Below are positions 43,143-52,355 of a stretch of DNA of 64,000 nt, in pieces. Position numbers and translations under genes: made by a program. Source of the stretch: an uncultured Oscillospiraceae bacterium (lineage in GTDB: Bacteria > Bacillota > Clostridia > Oscillospirales > Acutalibacteraceae); the NCBI GenBank assembly GCA_900539165.1, contig UQAZ01000003.1:54616-118615 (forward strand), in the 5' to 3' direction. Below the pieces are notes generated by a model, which did no database searches, was not told the DNA's origin, and saw nothing but the letters and a program-made list of their open reading frames with translations. Positions within the stretch are counted from its first letter, which is position 1. Every line of letters begins with the position of its first letter.

Positions 43143-45551
43143 ATGGAATATAATTTTAAGCAGATTGAAGCAAAATGGCAGAATGTTTGGTACACGCAAA
43201 ATACATTTGCGGCAAAGCAGGATTTCACATTGCCAAAGTATTATTGCCTTGTTGAGTTTCCGTACCCGAGTGGACAGGGACTTCATGTAGGTCATCCCCG
43301 TTCTTATACGGCACTTGATATTGTTGCCCGTAAAAAGAGACTGGAGGGCTACAATGTTCTTTATCCTATGGGTTGGGACGCATTCGGACTTCCGACAGAA
43401 AACTTTGCTATTAAAAACCACATTCATCCTGCCGAAGTAACAAAGAAAAATGTTGCTCACTTTAAGGAGCAGCTTCAGGCACTCGGCTTTAGCTTTGACT
43501 GGACGAGAGAAATTAACACAACCGACCCGTCATACTATAAGTGGACACAGTGGATTTTCCTTCAGCTGTTTAAGAAGGGTCTTGCATATAAAACCGAGAT
43601 GGCTGTAAACTGGTGTACCTCTTGTAAATGCGTTCTTGCAAATGAGGAGGTTGTAAACGGAGTTTGCGAGCGTTGCGGAAGTGAGGTAATTCGTAAAAAG
43701 CAGAGCCAATGGATGCTTAAAATTACAGAGTATGCCGACAGACTTGTTAAGGATTTGGACGATGTTAATTTCATCGACAGAGTAAAGACACAGCAGCGTA
43801 ACTGGATTGGTCGTTCAACAGGTGCAGAGGTTGATTTCTCTACAACTCTCGGCGACACCCTTACTGTATATACTACCCGTCCGGATACTCTTTTCGGCGC
43901 AACATATATGGTTATTTCTCCTGAGCATCCGCTGATTGAAAAGTGGGCTGATAAGCTTACAAATCTTGATGCTGTTCGTAAGTATCAGGACAAGGCTGCT
44001 CATAAGTCTGACTTTGAGCGTACCGAGCTTAATAAGGAAAAGACAGGCGTTAAACTTGAGGGTGTAATGGGTATTAACCCTGTAAATAATACAGAAATTC
44101 CGATTTTCATTTCCGACTATGTTCTTGTTTCCTACGGCACAGGCGCTATTATGGCTGTTCCTGCTCACGATACCCGTGACTGGGCATTTGCTAAGAAATT
44201 CGACCTTCCGATTATAGAGGTCGTTAAGGGCAGCGAGGCAGGAGTAGAAAACGAGCCGTTTACGGATTGTGCTACCGGAATTATGACTAATTCGGCATTC
44301 CTTGACGGATTGAGTGTAGAGGACGCAAAGAAGGCTATTACCGAGTGGCTTACCGAGCAGGGCAAGGGACACGAAAAGGTAAACTTCAAGCTTCGTGACT
44401 GGGTGTTCTCTCGCCAGAGATATTGGGGCGAGCCTATCCCGATTGTTAAGTGCGAAAAGTGCGGATTTGTTCCTCTTGACGAGAGCGAGCTTCCGCTTAC
44501 TCTTCCGAATGTTGAATCTTACGAGCCGACAGATACAGGCGAATCACCGCTTGCTGCTATGACCGATTGGGTTAATACAACCTGTCCGTGCTGCGGCGGT
44601 CCCGCTAAGAGAGAAACAGACACCATGCCTCAGTGGGCAGGCTCATCGTGGTACTTCCTCAGATATTGCGACCCTCATAACGACAAGGAACTTATCTCTA
44701 AGGAGGCTGCCGAGTATTGGACACCTGTTGATTGGTACAACGGCGGTATGGAGCATACAACTCTCCACCTGCTTTATTCAAGATTTTGGCATAAATTCCT
44801 TTATGACATCGGAGTTGTTCCTACCTCAGAGCCTTATCAAAAGAGAACATCACACGGTATGATTCTCGGCGAGAACGGCGAAAAAATGTCTAAGTCGAGA
44901 GGTAATGTAGTTAATCCTGACGAAATCGTTGACGCTTACGGTGCTGACACAATGCGTCTTTATGAGATGTTTATCGGTGACTTTGAAAAGGCTGCTCCGT
45001 GGAACCCGGATTCAATTAAGGGCTGTAAGAGATTTATCGAAAAGTTCTGGAATCTTCAGGAAAAGGTTACAGACGGTGAAGAATACTCTGCCGAAAACGA
45101 AGCTCTTATTCATAAGACAATTAAAAAGGTTACCTTTGATATTGATAACCTTAAAGCAAATACAGCCATTGCGGCTATGATGTCTCTCGTAAACGAGCTT
45201 GCTCAAAAGGGTTGCAACAGAGCCGAGCTTAAAACTCTCACAATTCTTCTTAACCCGTTCGCTCCTCATGTTACTGAGGAAATGTGGCAGGTAATGAATT
45301 TCGGCGGAATGGTAAATGAAGCAAAATGGCCTGTATACGACGAGGAAAAGACTAAGGACAACAGCGTTGAGATAGTAATTCAGATTATGGGCAAGGTTCG
45401 TTCAAAGCTTACAATCGGCGTTGATATGTCTAAGGACGAGGTGCTTGCTGCAGCAAAGGCAGATGAAAAGATTGCACAGCTTCTTGACGGAAAAGAGATT
45501 AAAAAGGAAATCTATGTTCCGGGCAAGCTTGTAAACTTTGTTGCTATGTAA
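43143..45551 (+). CDS. leuS: Leucyl-tRNA synthetase
   Basis: The 802-residue class I synthetase starts at ATG 43143, with GGGAGG upstream. The HIGH-type motif is HVGHPRSYTALD near residue 48. The CP1 editing domain includes TTRPDTLFGATY and GTGAIMAVPAHDTRDW. The zinc-type Cys pairs CTSCKCVLANEEV...CERCG are visible. The KMSKS loop is EKMSKSRGNVVNPDEI, near residue 580. The C-terminal anticodon domain ends with IYVPGKLVNFVAM. The leader has no T-box consensus. Confidence 0.97.
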   Translation: MEYNFKQIEAKWQNVWYTQNTFAAKQDFTLPKYYCLVEFPYPSGQGLHVGHPRSYTALDIVARKKRLEGYNVLYPMGWDAFGLPTENFAIKNHIHPAEVTKKNVAHFKEQLQALGFSFDWTREINTTDPSYYKWTQWIFLQLFKKGLAYKTEMAVNWCTSCKCVLANEEVVNGVCERCGSEVIRKKQSQWMLKITEYADRLVKDLDDVNFIDRVKTQQRNWIGRSTGAEVDFSTTLGDTLTVYTTRPDTLFGATYMVISPEHPLIEKWADKLTNLDAVRKYQDKAAHKSDFERTELNKEKTGVKLEGVMGINPVNNTEIPIFISDYVLVSYGTGAIMAVPAHDTRDWAFAKKFDLPIIEVVKGSEAGVENEPFTDCATGIMTNSAFLDGLSVEDAKKAITEWLTEQGKGHEKVNFKLRDWVFSRQRYWGEPIPIVKCEKCGFVPLDESELPLTLPNVESYEPTDTGESPLAAMTDWVNTTCPCCGGPAKRETDTMPQWAGSSWYFLRYCDPHNDKELISKEAAEYWTPVDWYNGGMEHTTLHLLYSRFWHKFLYDIGVVPTSEPYQKRTSHGMILGENGEKMSKSRGNVVNPDEIVDAYGADTMRLYEMFIGDFEKAAPWNPDSIKGCKRFIEKFWNLQEKVTDGEEYSAENEALIHKTIKKVTFDIDNLKANTAIAAMMSLVNELAQKGCNRAELKTLTILLNPFAPHVTEEMWQVMNFGGMVNEAKWPVYDEEKTKDNSVEIVIQIMGKVRSKLTIGVDMSKDEVLAAAKADEKIAQLLDGKEIKKEIYVPGKLVNFVAM

Positions 45552-45585
45552 TCCGATTAGGTGCATAGCGGAGGACAGTGTAAAT

Positions 45586-45954
45586 ATGACAGATAATAGA
45601 ACGGCAGATTGCTGTGATGAAAACTGCATTCACGAAAATCTGCTTGAAATAGTTAATGAAAAAATGCCTGCGGAAACAGAACTTTATGATTTGTCCGAGT
45701 TGTTTAAGATATTCGGCGACTCTACAAGAATCAGAATTTTGTTTGTTCTGTTTGAGGCTGAGGTTTGCGTTTGCGACCTTGCAAATGCGCTTAATATGAC
45801 GCAGTCTGCAATTTCGCATCAGCTCAGAATTCTAAAGGCTAATAAGCTTGTTAAAAGCAGGCGTGACGGAAAATCGGTTTTCTATTCCTTGTCAGACGAC
45901 CATGTTCGCAATATCATTGCTATGGGTCTTGAACATATCGAGGAAAACGATTAA
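45586..45954 (+). CDS. ArsR/SmtB-family metal-sensing repressor with two metal sites
   Basis: 122 residues from the ATG at 45586 (GGAGG 11 bases upstream). The winged HTH includes LANALNMTQSAISHQLRILK. The alpha-5 zinc site D104-x-H106-x10-H117-x2-E120 matches SmtB/CzrA exactly. N-terminal Cys 9, 10 and 14 plus C61/C63 in EVCVCDL match the CadC-type thiolate alpha-3N site. It should repress a metal exporter and release DNA on Zn or Cd/Pb binding. No transporter gene adjoins: leuS is upstream and a surface protein downstream, so its targets lie elsewhere. Confidence 0.9.
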   Translation: MTDNRTADCCDENCIHENLLEIVNEKMPAETELYDLSELFKIFGDSTRIRILFVLFEAEVCVCDLANALNMTQSAISHQLRILKANKLVKSRRDGKSVFYSLSDDHVRNIIAMGLEHIEEND

Positions 45955-46010
45955 TCCGATGCACGGAGTTTTTATTTGTAAAATTTATAATTAAGAAAGA
46001 GGTGGTTGTA

Positions 46011-47909
46011 ATGAAAAGGATAATGTGCGTGATTTTGTCGCTTGCTTTTTTCGTTGCGACCGCCTTTTGCGTCAGCTTTCCTGCTTCGGCTCAGGATTAT
46101 AAAGGTACTCAGCTGAAAAACAGTACAACATATTACTACTATGACAGCAGTGACAAAACCTTGTATATAAACGGTTATGGTGCAATGCCGAATTTTTCAA
46201 ACAGCACCGCCAGCATTCCGTGGCGTGAATGGGACGACAGCAGAATACAAAGAGTTGTTGTGGCAGAGGGTATAACCGCACTTGGAAGTTACGCTTTCTA
46301 CGGAGTTCAGGCAAAGGAATTTCAGCTTCCTAAAACGCTTCGCAGAATAGGACCGTTTGCGCTTGCACTCACTAACGGTATGACCTCTTGGAACTTGCCG
46401 TTCGGTGTTGAAAAGCTTGATTCAAATGCATTTAGCAGTTGTATGAATATGCAGAGTATCGTTTTGCCGAAATCGTTAAAAGCTATCGGTGCAAAAGCGT
46501 TTGCGTCTTGTAGCAACCTTAGGGAAATTGTCATTCCGTCGTCTGTTACGACCGTCGGAGCAAGTGCGTTTTACAGATGCACCTCGCTTAAAAGCGTTGA
46601 ATTCGCTTCGCCTACTCAAAAGGTTGCCGTCGGAAATATGGCTTTTTACGGTTGCGACGCTTTGACCGGCGTTGAAGTCCCGTGCAATGCAACCTGCGAT
46701 ATAAAATCCTTTGGATATAACGCTCTTAATAAGGTTATCGACGGCTTTTCTATGCGTGTTTATTCGGAAAGTCAGGCTTATTATTATGCAAAAAATAACG
46801 GTATTTTGTACTCTCTTTTGATGAGCTACGATATTAAACCCTGCGTTGAAAATCCTAATACCGTTACTGCCGATATTGAAAATCAAAGACTGCATTATAC
46901 CTTTACTCCCGACACAAGCCAGAGATACAGTATTTATTCCTCGGGTGAGTGCGACTTGAAGGCAGAACTTTATGAAAACGGTACTTTGATTGCAAGCGGT
47001 GACGATATTGATAAGACCAATACAGGCTTTTGTATAGACGAACTGCTCAAAAAGGATGTCAAGTATGACCTCTATGTATCGAGTGTCAGAATGACGGGCG
47101 ATTACAGCATTTTTGTATATCCGAGCGAGGTTTCTTCGCTGTCGGTTTATCTCGGCAGTCTTACTTTGTCTGCTTCTGACGGAGTGGCTGACGCAGACAA
47201 ACGCATTTTCTCAATCAAAGACGATATGCTCAGCGACTTCATTCTTACCGTGGGCTTTGCAGACGGCTCTCGTGAGGAGATGTATTACAGTCGATATATT
47301 GCGGGCGATTATGTTAAAAACGCCAATGACCAGAGCAAAAACCCGTTTGCCTGCGGTGAAAATAAGGCTTACCTCTCGCTAAAGGGAAAACTTGCGACTT
47401 ATCCTCTTACGATAGAACACAGCTATGAGAGCAAGGTTGTAGAGCCTACCGTTGACGATGACGGCTACACTCTGCACACCTGCATTAATTGTGCGAGAAG
47501 CTATAAGGACAGCTTTGTTGAAACGACTTCATATAAGGTTACCGGCAGATTTGTTATGGATGAGGACAGCTACGGCGCTCACGATAATAATGTTGGGTAC
47601 ACTCATGCGTACATTACCGTTGACGGAAGAAAATATTACCCTGCCGAGGACGGCTCTTGGTGCGTTCGTACATATGAAACCTGTTATGTTAAGGTGCATA
47701 ATGAGTTTGGCAGAGACGAGCTTCTCAAGCTTGATGTTTCAAACGGAAGCTATGATTACGGAGCAGTTGCGCTCAAACCGTATGATTTGAACGGTGACGG
47801 CATTGTAAATGCAAAGGATTTTGCCATTTTTTACACCCAAAGACGGGCAGAGCTTGGGGAGGATTATTGGCAATTCGGAAATAATTATGTATTAAGATAT
47901 ACGAATTAA
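46011..47909 (+). CDS. Secreted leucine-rich-repeat (BspA-like) protein with dockerin-like C-terminus
   Basis: 632 residues from the ATG at 46011 (GAGGTGG upstream). A Sec signal peptide (1-28, ending PASAQ) is followed by BspA-type LRR_5 repeats (about 85-235; for example KTLRRIGPFALA, VEKLDSNAFSSC, KSLKAIGAKAFASC, SSVTTVGASAFYRC). Next come beta-rich domains, a YxHxC-like segment with TCINCARSYKD near 490, and a final DLNGDGIVNAKDF EF-hand loop near residue 592, as in type I dockerin. Only one clear loop is present, so cohesin binding is uncertain; calcium-stabilised anchoring is possible. Likely extracellular, binding role unknown. Confidence 0.85.
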   Translation: MKRIMCVILSLAFFVATAFCVSFPASAQDYKGTQLKNSTTYYYYDSSDKTLYINGYGAMPNFSNSTASIPWREWDDSRIQRVVVAEGITALGSYAFYGVQAKEFQLPKTLRRIGPFALALTNGMTSWNLPFGVEKLDSNAFSSCMNMQSIVLPKSLKAIGAKAFASCSNLREIVIPSSVTTVGASAFYRCTSLKSVEFASPTQKVAVGNMAFYGCDALTGVEVPCNATCDIKSFGYNALNKVIDGFSMRVYSESQAYYYAKNNGILYSLLMSYDIKPCVENPNTVTADIENQRLHYTFTPDTSQRYSIYSSGECDLKAELYENGTLIASGDDIDKTNTGFCIDELLKKDVKYDLYVSSVRMTGDYSIFVYPSEVSSLSVYLGSLTLSASDGVADADKRIFSIKDDMLSDFILTVGFADGSREEMYYSRYIAGDYVKNANDQSKNPFACGENKAYLSLKGKLATYPLTIEHSYESKVVEPTVDDDGYTLHTCINCARSYKDSFVETTSYKVTGRFVMDEDSYGAHDNNVGYTHAYITVDGRKYYPAEDGSWCVRTYETCYVKVHNEFGRDELLKLDVSNGSYDYGAVALKPYDLNGDGIVNAKDFAIFYTQRRAELGEDYWQFGNNYVLRYTN

Positions 47910-47943
47910 AGGTGCAGACAGCGTAAAATACTGTTTGTGCCTT
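47910..47943 (+). terminator. Probable terminator after the LRR protein gene
   Basis: AGGTGCAGACAG / CTGTTTGTGCCT stem (with wobble pairs) followed by TTATTCTGC. The T-tract is moderate. Confidence 0.55.
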
Positions 47944-47972
47944 ATTCTGCTTTAATATTTATATTATTATGC

Positions 47973-48001
47973 TTGAAATAGTATGGTAAATAAAGTATAA
48001 T
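47973..48001 (+). promoter_or_regulatory. Purine operon (purE) promoter
   Basis: TTGAAA (47973-47978), 17-base spacer, TATAAT (47996-48001), 30 bases before the purE start. No purine riboswitch or PurR box was recognised. Confidence 0.85.
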
Positions 48002-48031
48002 ATTAACACTAATTTCAGAGGTGGTATGATT

Positions 48032-48529
48032 ATGAAAAAGGTTGCAATCATTATGGGTTCGGATAGCGATTTGCCTGTTGTTACATCGGCAATTAAGCAG
48101 TTGAAGGACTTGGGAATAGAAACAGAGGTTAGAGTAATGTCTGCTCACCGTACTCCCGAGGCAGCTCACGAATTTTCAAAAAATGCGATTGATAACGGTT
48201 TTGGCGTTATTATTGCAGCAGCAGGTATGGCTGCTCATTTAGGCGGTGTGCTTGCCGCATCAACAACACTTCCCGTTATCGGTATTCCTTGCTCTGCAAA
48301 GGTGCTGGACGGTATGGATGCTATGCTTGCAACCGTTATGATGCCTCCGGGAATTCCGGTTGCTACGGTTGGCGTGAATGCGGCTAAGAACGCAGCGTTG
48401 CTTGCAGCAGAAATTTTGGCTGTCGGTGACGAGGATTTAATGTCAAAGCTTATCCAAATGCGTAAGGATATGGCAGAGCAGGTTGTAAAGAAGGATGCCG
48501 ACCTTCAAAAGAAATTGCAGGAAATTTAA
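48032..48529 (+). CDS. purE: N5-carboxyaminoimidazole ribonucleotide mutase
   Basis: 165 residues. The ATG at 48032 is preferred over one two codons earlier because AGAGGTGG is then at proper distance. PurE rearranges N5-CAIR to CAIR. GSDSDLPV near the start, SAHRTPEAAHEFSKNA (carrying the key His) and GAAAAHLGGV-like AAAGMAAHLGGVLA are the class I active-site blocks. No purK is visible. First gene of the operon. Confidence 0.95.
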   Translation: MKKVAIIMGSDSDLPVVTSAIKQLKDLGIETEVRVMSAHRTPEAAHEFSKNAIDNGFGVIIAAAGMAAHLGGVLAASTTLPVIGIPCSAKVLDGMDAMLATVMMPPGIPVATVGVNAAKNAALLAAEILAVGDEDLMSKLIQMRKDMAEQVVKKDADLQKKLQEI

Positions 48530-48585
48530 CCTATTTTATACATATTATTAATTGACATCAACTATATAATCTAAAGGAGTTATTT

Positions 48586-49623
48586 ATGGAAAAGAGTTTC
48601 AGCGACAGCTATGCGGCAGCAGGCGTAGATGTAACAGCAGGATATGAGTCGGTAGAACTTATTAAGTCTCATGTTAAGCGTACAAACATTCCGGGTGTAC
48701 TCGGAGGAATCGGAGGCTTCGGCGGTATGTTCGAGCTTCCTATGGCAGGATATAAAAATCCTGTACTCGTTTCGGGAACAGACGGTGTAGGCACAAAGAT
48801 TAAGCTTGCTTTTCTTATGGACAAGCACGACACAATCGGTATCGACTGTGTTGCTATGTGCGTTAATGATGTTGCTTGCTCAGGCGCAAAGCCGTTGTTC
48901 TTCCTTGACTATATTGCTTGCGGAAAGAACTATCCCGAAAAGATTGAGCAAATCGTAAAGGGTGTTGCAGACGGCTGTGTTATGTCGGGTTGCGCTCTTG
49001 TAGGCGGTGAAACGGCAGAACATCCGGGTATGATGCCTAACGAGGAGTACGACCTTGCAGGATTTACCGTTGGTATCGGTGAAAAGGATAAGCTTGTATC
49101 GGGCAAGCATCTCAAGGCGGGCGACGCTATTATCGGTGTTGCTTCATCGGGTGTTCATTCAAACGGCTTCTCTCTTGTTCGTAAGGTGTTTGATATTAAC
49201 GAAAAGACTATTGATGTTTATTATGACGAACTTGGTGCAAAGCTTGGCGAAACACTCCTTACCCCGACAAGAATTTATGTAAAACCTTTGCTTGCGCTTA
49301 TGGACGAGGTTAGAGTAAATGCTATTTCTCATATCACAGGCGGCGGCTTCTATGAGAATGTTCCGAGAATGCTTAACGATAATACTCTTGCAGTAATCGA
49401 AAAGGATAAGTGCTTTAAGCTTCCTATCTTTGACTTGATTCAAAAGACAGGCAATATCCCTGAAAGGGATATGTATAACACCTTTAATATGGGTACGGGA
49501 CTTATGCTTGCAGTAGACAGCGACAAGGCTGACGAGGCTGTGAGAATTCTTCAGGCTAACGGCGAACAGGCATCAATCATCGGTGAGATTAAAGACGGTG
49601 AAAAGGGAGTAGAAATATGCTAA
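48586..49623 (+). CDS. purM: Phosphoribosylformylglycinamidine cyclo-ligase (AIR synthetase)
   Basis: The 345-residue ATP-dependent enzyme closes the imidazole ring (FGAM to AIR). VSGTDGVGTKIKLAF, VNDVACSGAKPLFFLDY, GGETAEHPGMM and ITGGGFYENVPRML are the PurM motifs. AAAGGAG precedes the ATG. The last bases overlap the purN start by seven bases, indicating coupling. Confidence 0.96.
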   Translation: MEKSFSDSYAAAGVDVTAGYESVELIKSHVKRTNIPGVLGGIGGFGGMFELPMAGYKNPVLVSGTDGVGTKIKLAFLMDKHDTIGIDCVAMCVNDVACSGAKPLFFLDYIACGKNYPEKIEQIVKGVADGCVMSGCALVGGETAEHPGMMPNEEYDLAGFTVGIGEKDKLVSGKHLKAGDAIIGVASSGVHSNGFSLVRKVFDINEKTIDVYYDELGAKLGETLLTPTRIYVKPLLALMDEVRVNAISHITGGGFYENVPRMLNDNTLAVIEKDKCFKLPIFDLIQKTGNIPERDMYNTFNMGTGLMLAVDSDKADEAVRILQANGEQASIIGEIKDGEKGVEIC

Positions 49624-50240
49624 ATATAGCAGTATTTGTATCCGGCGGAGGAACTAACCTTCAGGCTCTTATTGACGCTCAGGACAGGGGAGAGATTAAA
49701 AACGGAAAAATCACCTTCGTTCTTGCTTCAAACGAAAATGCGTACGCTCTTGAGCGTGCAAAAAAAGCAGGTATCGAAGCAGCCGTTGTAAACAGAAAGC
49801 AGTACGCTTCAAAAGCTGATTACGATAAGGCTGTTTTGAAGGCGCTTGAGGGCAGAAATATTGACCTGATAGTTCTTGCGGGCTTCCTCTCAATTCTCGG
49901 TGAGGAGCTTGTGTCAAAATATAATAATAGGATAATAAATGTTCATCCCAGCCTCATTCCTTTGTTTTGCGGTGACGGCTTTTACGGAAAAAAGGTACAT
50001 ACGGCAGTGCTTAACAGCGGTATGAAGGTTACGGGTGCAACCGTGCATTTTGTAAACGAAATTACGGACGGCGGCGCTATCATTCTCCAAAAGGCTGTTC
50101 CTATCGAACAGGGAGACAATGAGGACATTTTGCAGTATCGTGTTATGAGACAGGCAGAATGGGAGATTTTGCCTAAAGCGGTTTCACTTTTCTGCGAGGG
50201 CAGAATTAAAATCAACGGTAATAAAACAGAAATTATATGA
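49617..50240 (+). CDS. purN: Phosphoribosylglycinamide formyltransferase
   Basis: The 207-residue enzyme formylates GAR using 10-formyl-THF. The N-terminal FVSGGGTNLQALIDA phosphate loop, NVHPSLIP with catalytic His, and the VTGATVHFVNEITDGGAIILQ Asp-containing segment are intact. It overlaps purM by seven bases, with GGGAG in the purM end as ribosome site. Confidence 0.95.
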   Translation: MLNIAVFVSGGGTNLQALIDAQDRGEIKNGKITFVLASNENAYALERAKKAGIEAAVVNRKQYASKADYDKAVLKALEGRNIDLIVLAGFLSILGEELVSKYNNRIINVHPSLIPLFCGDGFYGKKVHTAVLNSGMKVTGATVHFVNEITDGGAIILQKAVPIEQGDNEDILQYRVMRQAEWEILPKAVSLFCEGRIKINGNKTEII

Positions 50241-50248
50241 GGTAGAAT

Positions 50249-50953
50249 ATGAAAATCGAATCACTTGCACAAGAGCTTAATACTAATTCATATCCGGGCA
50301 GAGGCATCGTTTTGGGTAAGTCTGCCGATGGCAAAAATGCCGTAATAGCATATTTTATTATGGGCAGAAGTGTTAATTCAAGAAACAGAATTTTTGAGGT
50401 AAATGACAGAGGCGGTATTCGCACTAAGGCTTTCGATGAAAGCAAGATGGAGGATCCGAGCCTTATCATTTATAATCCTGTGCTTGAATATGAGGATACT
50501 ACAATCGTTACTAACGGTGACCAAACCGACACCGTTTATGATTTCCTTGCTCAGGGCAAGTCGTTTTGTGAAGCACTTTTTACTCGTGAGTTTGAGCCTG
50601 ACGAGCCTAACTATACTCCGAGAATTTCGGGTGTGGTAAGAGCAAACGGCGACTACGCAATGTCAATTCTTAAATCGAACAACGGAGTGCCTGAGTGTCT
50701 TAGATTTTTCTTTGATTATCCGGCACAGGCAGGTCTCGGACATTTCATTCATACCTATAAGTGTGACGGCAATCCTATTCCGTCATTCGAGGGCGAGCCT
50801 ACTCCTGTTGAAATTACAGACAGCAGCATTGACGAGTTTACGGATATGATTTGGGAAAACCTTAACGAGGATAATAAGGTGTCGCTCTTTACTCGCTATA
50901 TCAATCTTGAAACAGGCGAGACCGAAACAAGAATTATTAATAAGAATGAATAA
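50249..50953 (+). CDS. IMP cyclohydrolase, PurO-like
   Basis: The 234-residue protein resembles the archaeal PurO/IMP_cyclohyd family rather than the C-terminal half of bacterial PurH. NSYPGRGIVLGKSADGKNAVIAYFIMGRSVNSRNRIF at 12-48 and NPVLEYEDTTIVTNGDQTDTV are typical. It would perform the last de novo step (FAICAR to IMP). Its location between purN and purD supports the role. A separate AICAR formyltransferase, not seen here, would be needed. GAGG precedes the ATG by 8 bases. Confidence 0.85.
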   Translation: MKIESLAQELNTNSYPGRGIVLGKSADGKNAVIAYFIMGRSVNSRNRIFEVNDRGGIRTKAFDESKMEDPSLIIYNPVLEYEDTTIVTNGDQTDTVYDFLAQGKSFCEALFTREFEPDEPNYTPRISGVVRANGDYAMSILKSNNGVPECLRFFFDYPAQAGLGHFIHTYKCDGNPIPSFEGEPTPVEITDSSIDEFTDMIWENLNEDNKVSLFTRYINLETGETETRIINKNE

Positions 50954-50970
50954 TTTGGAGGGGTATCAAA

Positions 50971-52248
50971 ATGAGAGTTTTAGTTGTCGGCTCGGGCGGT
51001 CGTGAGCACGCTCTTGTAAGAAAAATCAAGGACTCTGACAGAGTCGATTATATCGCTTGCTGTCCGGGTAACGGCGGTATTTCGTATGATGCAGAATGCT
51101 TTGATGTCAGCGCTACCGATATTGACGGAGTTGTGGCTCTTGCAAAGGAAATTAAGGCTGACTTTGTTGTTGTCGCTCCTGATGACCCGCTTGTTATGGG
51201 TATGGTTGATGCACTTAACGCAGAGGGCTTTGCTACCTTTGGACCTAAGGCAAATGCCGCAATTATTGAAGGCTCTAAGGTTTTCTCTAAGGAGCTTATG
51301 AAAAAATATAATATCCCGACAGCTAAATACAGCGTGTTTGATAATGCCAATGATGCCATTGATTACATCACCGAGGAAAATGAATTTCCTACCGTTATTA
51401 AGGCGGACGGTCTGGCACTCGGTAAGGGTGTTCTTATTCCCGAAACTCTCGACGAGGCTGTTGCAGGCGTAAAGGAAATTATGGAGGATAAGATTTTCGG
51501 AGAATCAGGCAATAATGTCGTGGTTGAGGAATTTCTTACCGGACCCGAAGTCTCCGTTCTTGCATTCACAGACGGAAAATGCGTTAAGCCTATGGTTACT
51601 TCAATGGACCATAAGCGTGCGCTCGACGGAGATAAGGGTCTTAATACAGGCGGTATGGGTACCGTTTCTCCAAACCCTTATTATACCGACGAAATTGCAG
51701 AGGAGTGTATGAATACAATTTTTCTCCCCACCATTCAGGCTATGAATAATGAGGGCAGAACCTTTAATGGCTGTCTCTACTTCGGTCTTATGCTTACTCC
51801 GAAAGGACCAAAGGTTATAGAATATAACTGCCGCTTCGGCGACCCTGAAACTCAGGTTGTTCTTCCGAGACTTAAAACCGATATAATGGATATTTTTGAA
51901 GCAATTAATAATGAAACCCTTTCCGATTTGGAAATTGAGTGGGACGACAGAGCCTGCACCTGCGTAATTATGGCTTCGGGCGGTTATCCTAAATCATATC
52001 CTAAGGGAATAGAGATTAACGGACTTACAAATGGTCAGCTTGACGGCGTAACTGTTTATCACGCAGGAACTAAGCTCGACGGTGACAGCCTTGTTACCTC
52101 AGGCGGCAGAGTTTTGGGCGTTACTGCACTCGGCGATTCATTGCAGGACGCACTCGCAAAATCTTATACAGGTGTCGAAAAAATCAAGTTTGACGGTGCG
52201 CATTATAGAAAAGATATCGGTCAAAAGGCATTAAAAGCCATAAAATAA
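50971..52248 (+). CDS. purD: Phosphoribosylamine-glycine ligase
   Basis: The 425-residue ATP-grasp enzyme makes GAR. GSGGREHAL at the start, KADGLALGKGV and VVVEEFLTGPEVS in the ATP-grasp, DHKRALDGDKGLNTGGMGT, and YNCRFGDPETQ are the PurD signatures. GGAGGGG precedes the ATG. It is the last gene of the purine operon in this window; no terminator was recognised before the next promoter at 52269. Confidence 0.97.
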   Translation: MRVLVVGSGGREHALVRKIKDSDRVDYIACCPGNGGISYDAECFDVSATDIDGVVALAKEIKADFVVVAPDDPLVMGMVDALNAEGFATFGPKANAAIIEGSKVFSKELMKKYNIPTAKYSVFDNANDAIDYITEENEFPTVIKADGLALGKGVLIPETLDEAVAGVKEIMEDKIFGESGNNVVVEEFLTGPEVSVLAFTDGKCVKPMVTSMDHKRALDGDKGLNTGGMGTVSPNPYYTDEIAEECMNTIFLPTIQAMNNEGRTFNGCLYFGLMLTPKGPKVIEYNCRFGDPETQVVLPRLKTDIMDIFEAINNETLSDLEIEWDDRACTCVIMASGGYPKSYPKGIEINGLTNGQLDGVTVYHAGTKLDGDSLVTSGGRVLGVTALGDSLQDALAKSYTGVEKIKFDGAHYRKDIGQKALKAIK

Positions 52249-52256
52249 CGAAATAA

Positions 52257-52292
52257 TACAAAAAGTTATTGACACTTATACAAAAAGTGATT
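52257..52292 (+). promoter_or_regulatory. 22-bp-spaced direct repeats at the exporter promoter
   Basis: TACAAAAAGTTATT (52257-52270) and TACAAAAAGTGATT (52279-52292) match at 13 of 14 positions, with a period of 22 bp (two helix turns). They bracket the TTGACA element, so a bound regulator would sit across the promoter. Confidence 0.6.
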
Positions 52293-52297
52293 ATACT
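52269..52297 (+). promoter_or_regulatory. Promoter of the export pair
   Basis: TTGACA (52269-52274), 17-base spacer, TATACT (52292-52297), 59 bases before the adaptor ATG. Confidence 0.82.
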
Positions 52298-52355
52298 TAT
52301 GCTGTAAGAAATTTAGTGGAGTATTGCGCCATTAAGTAGATTAGGGGATTAAGCT

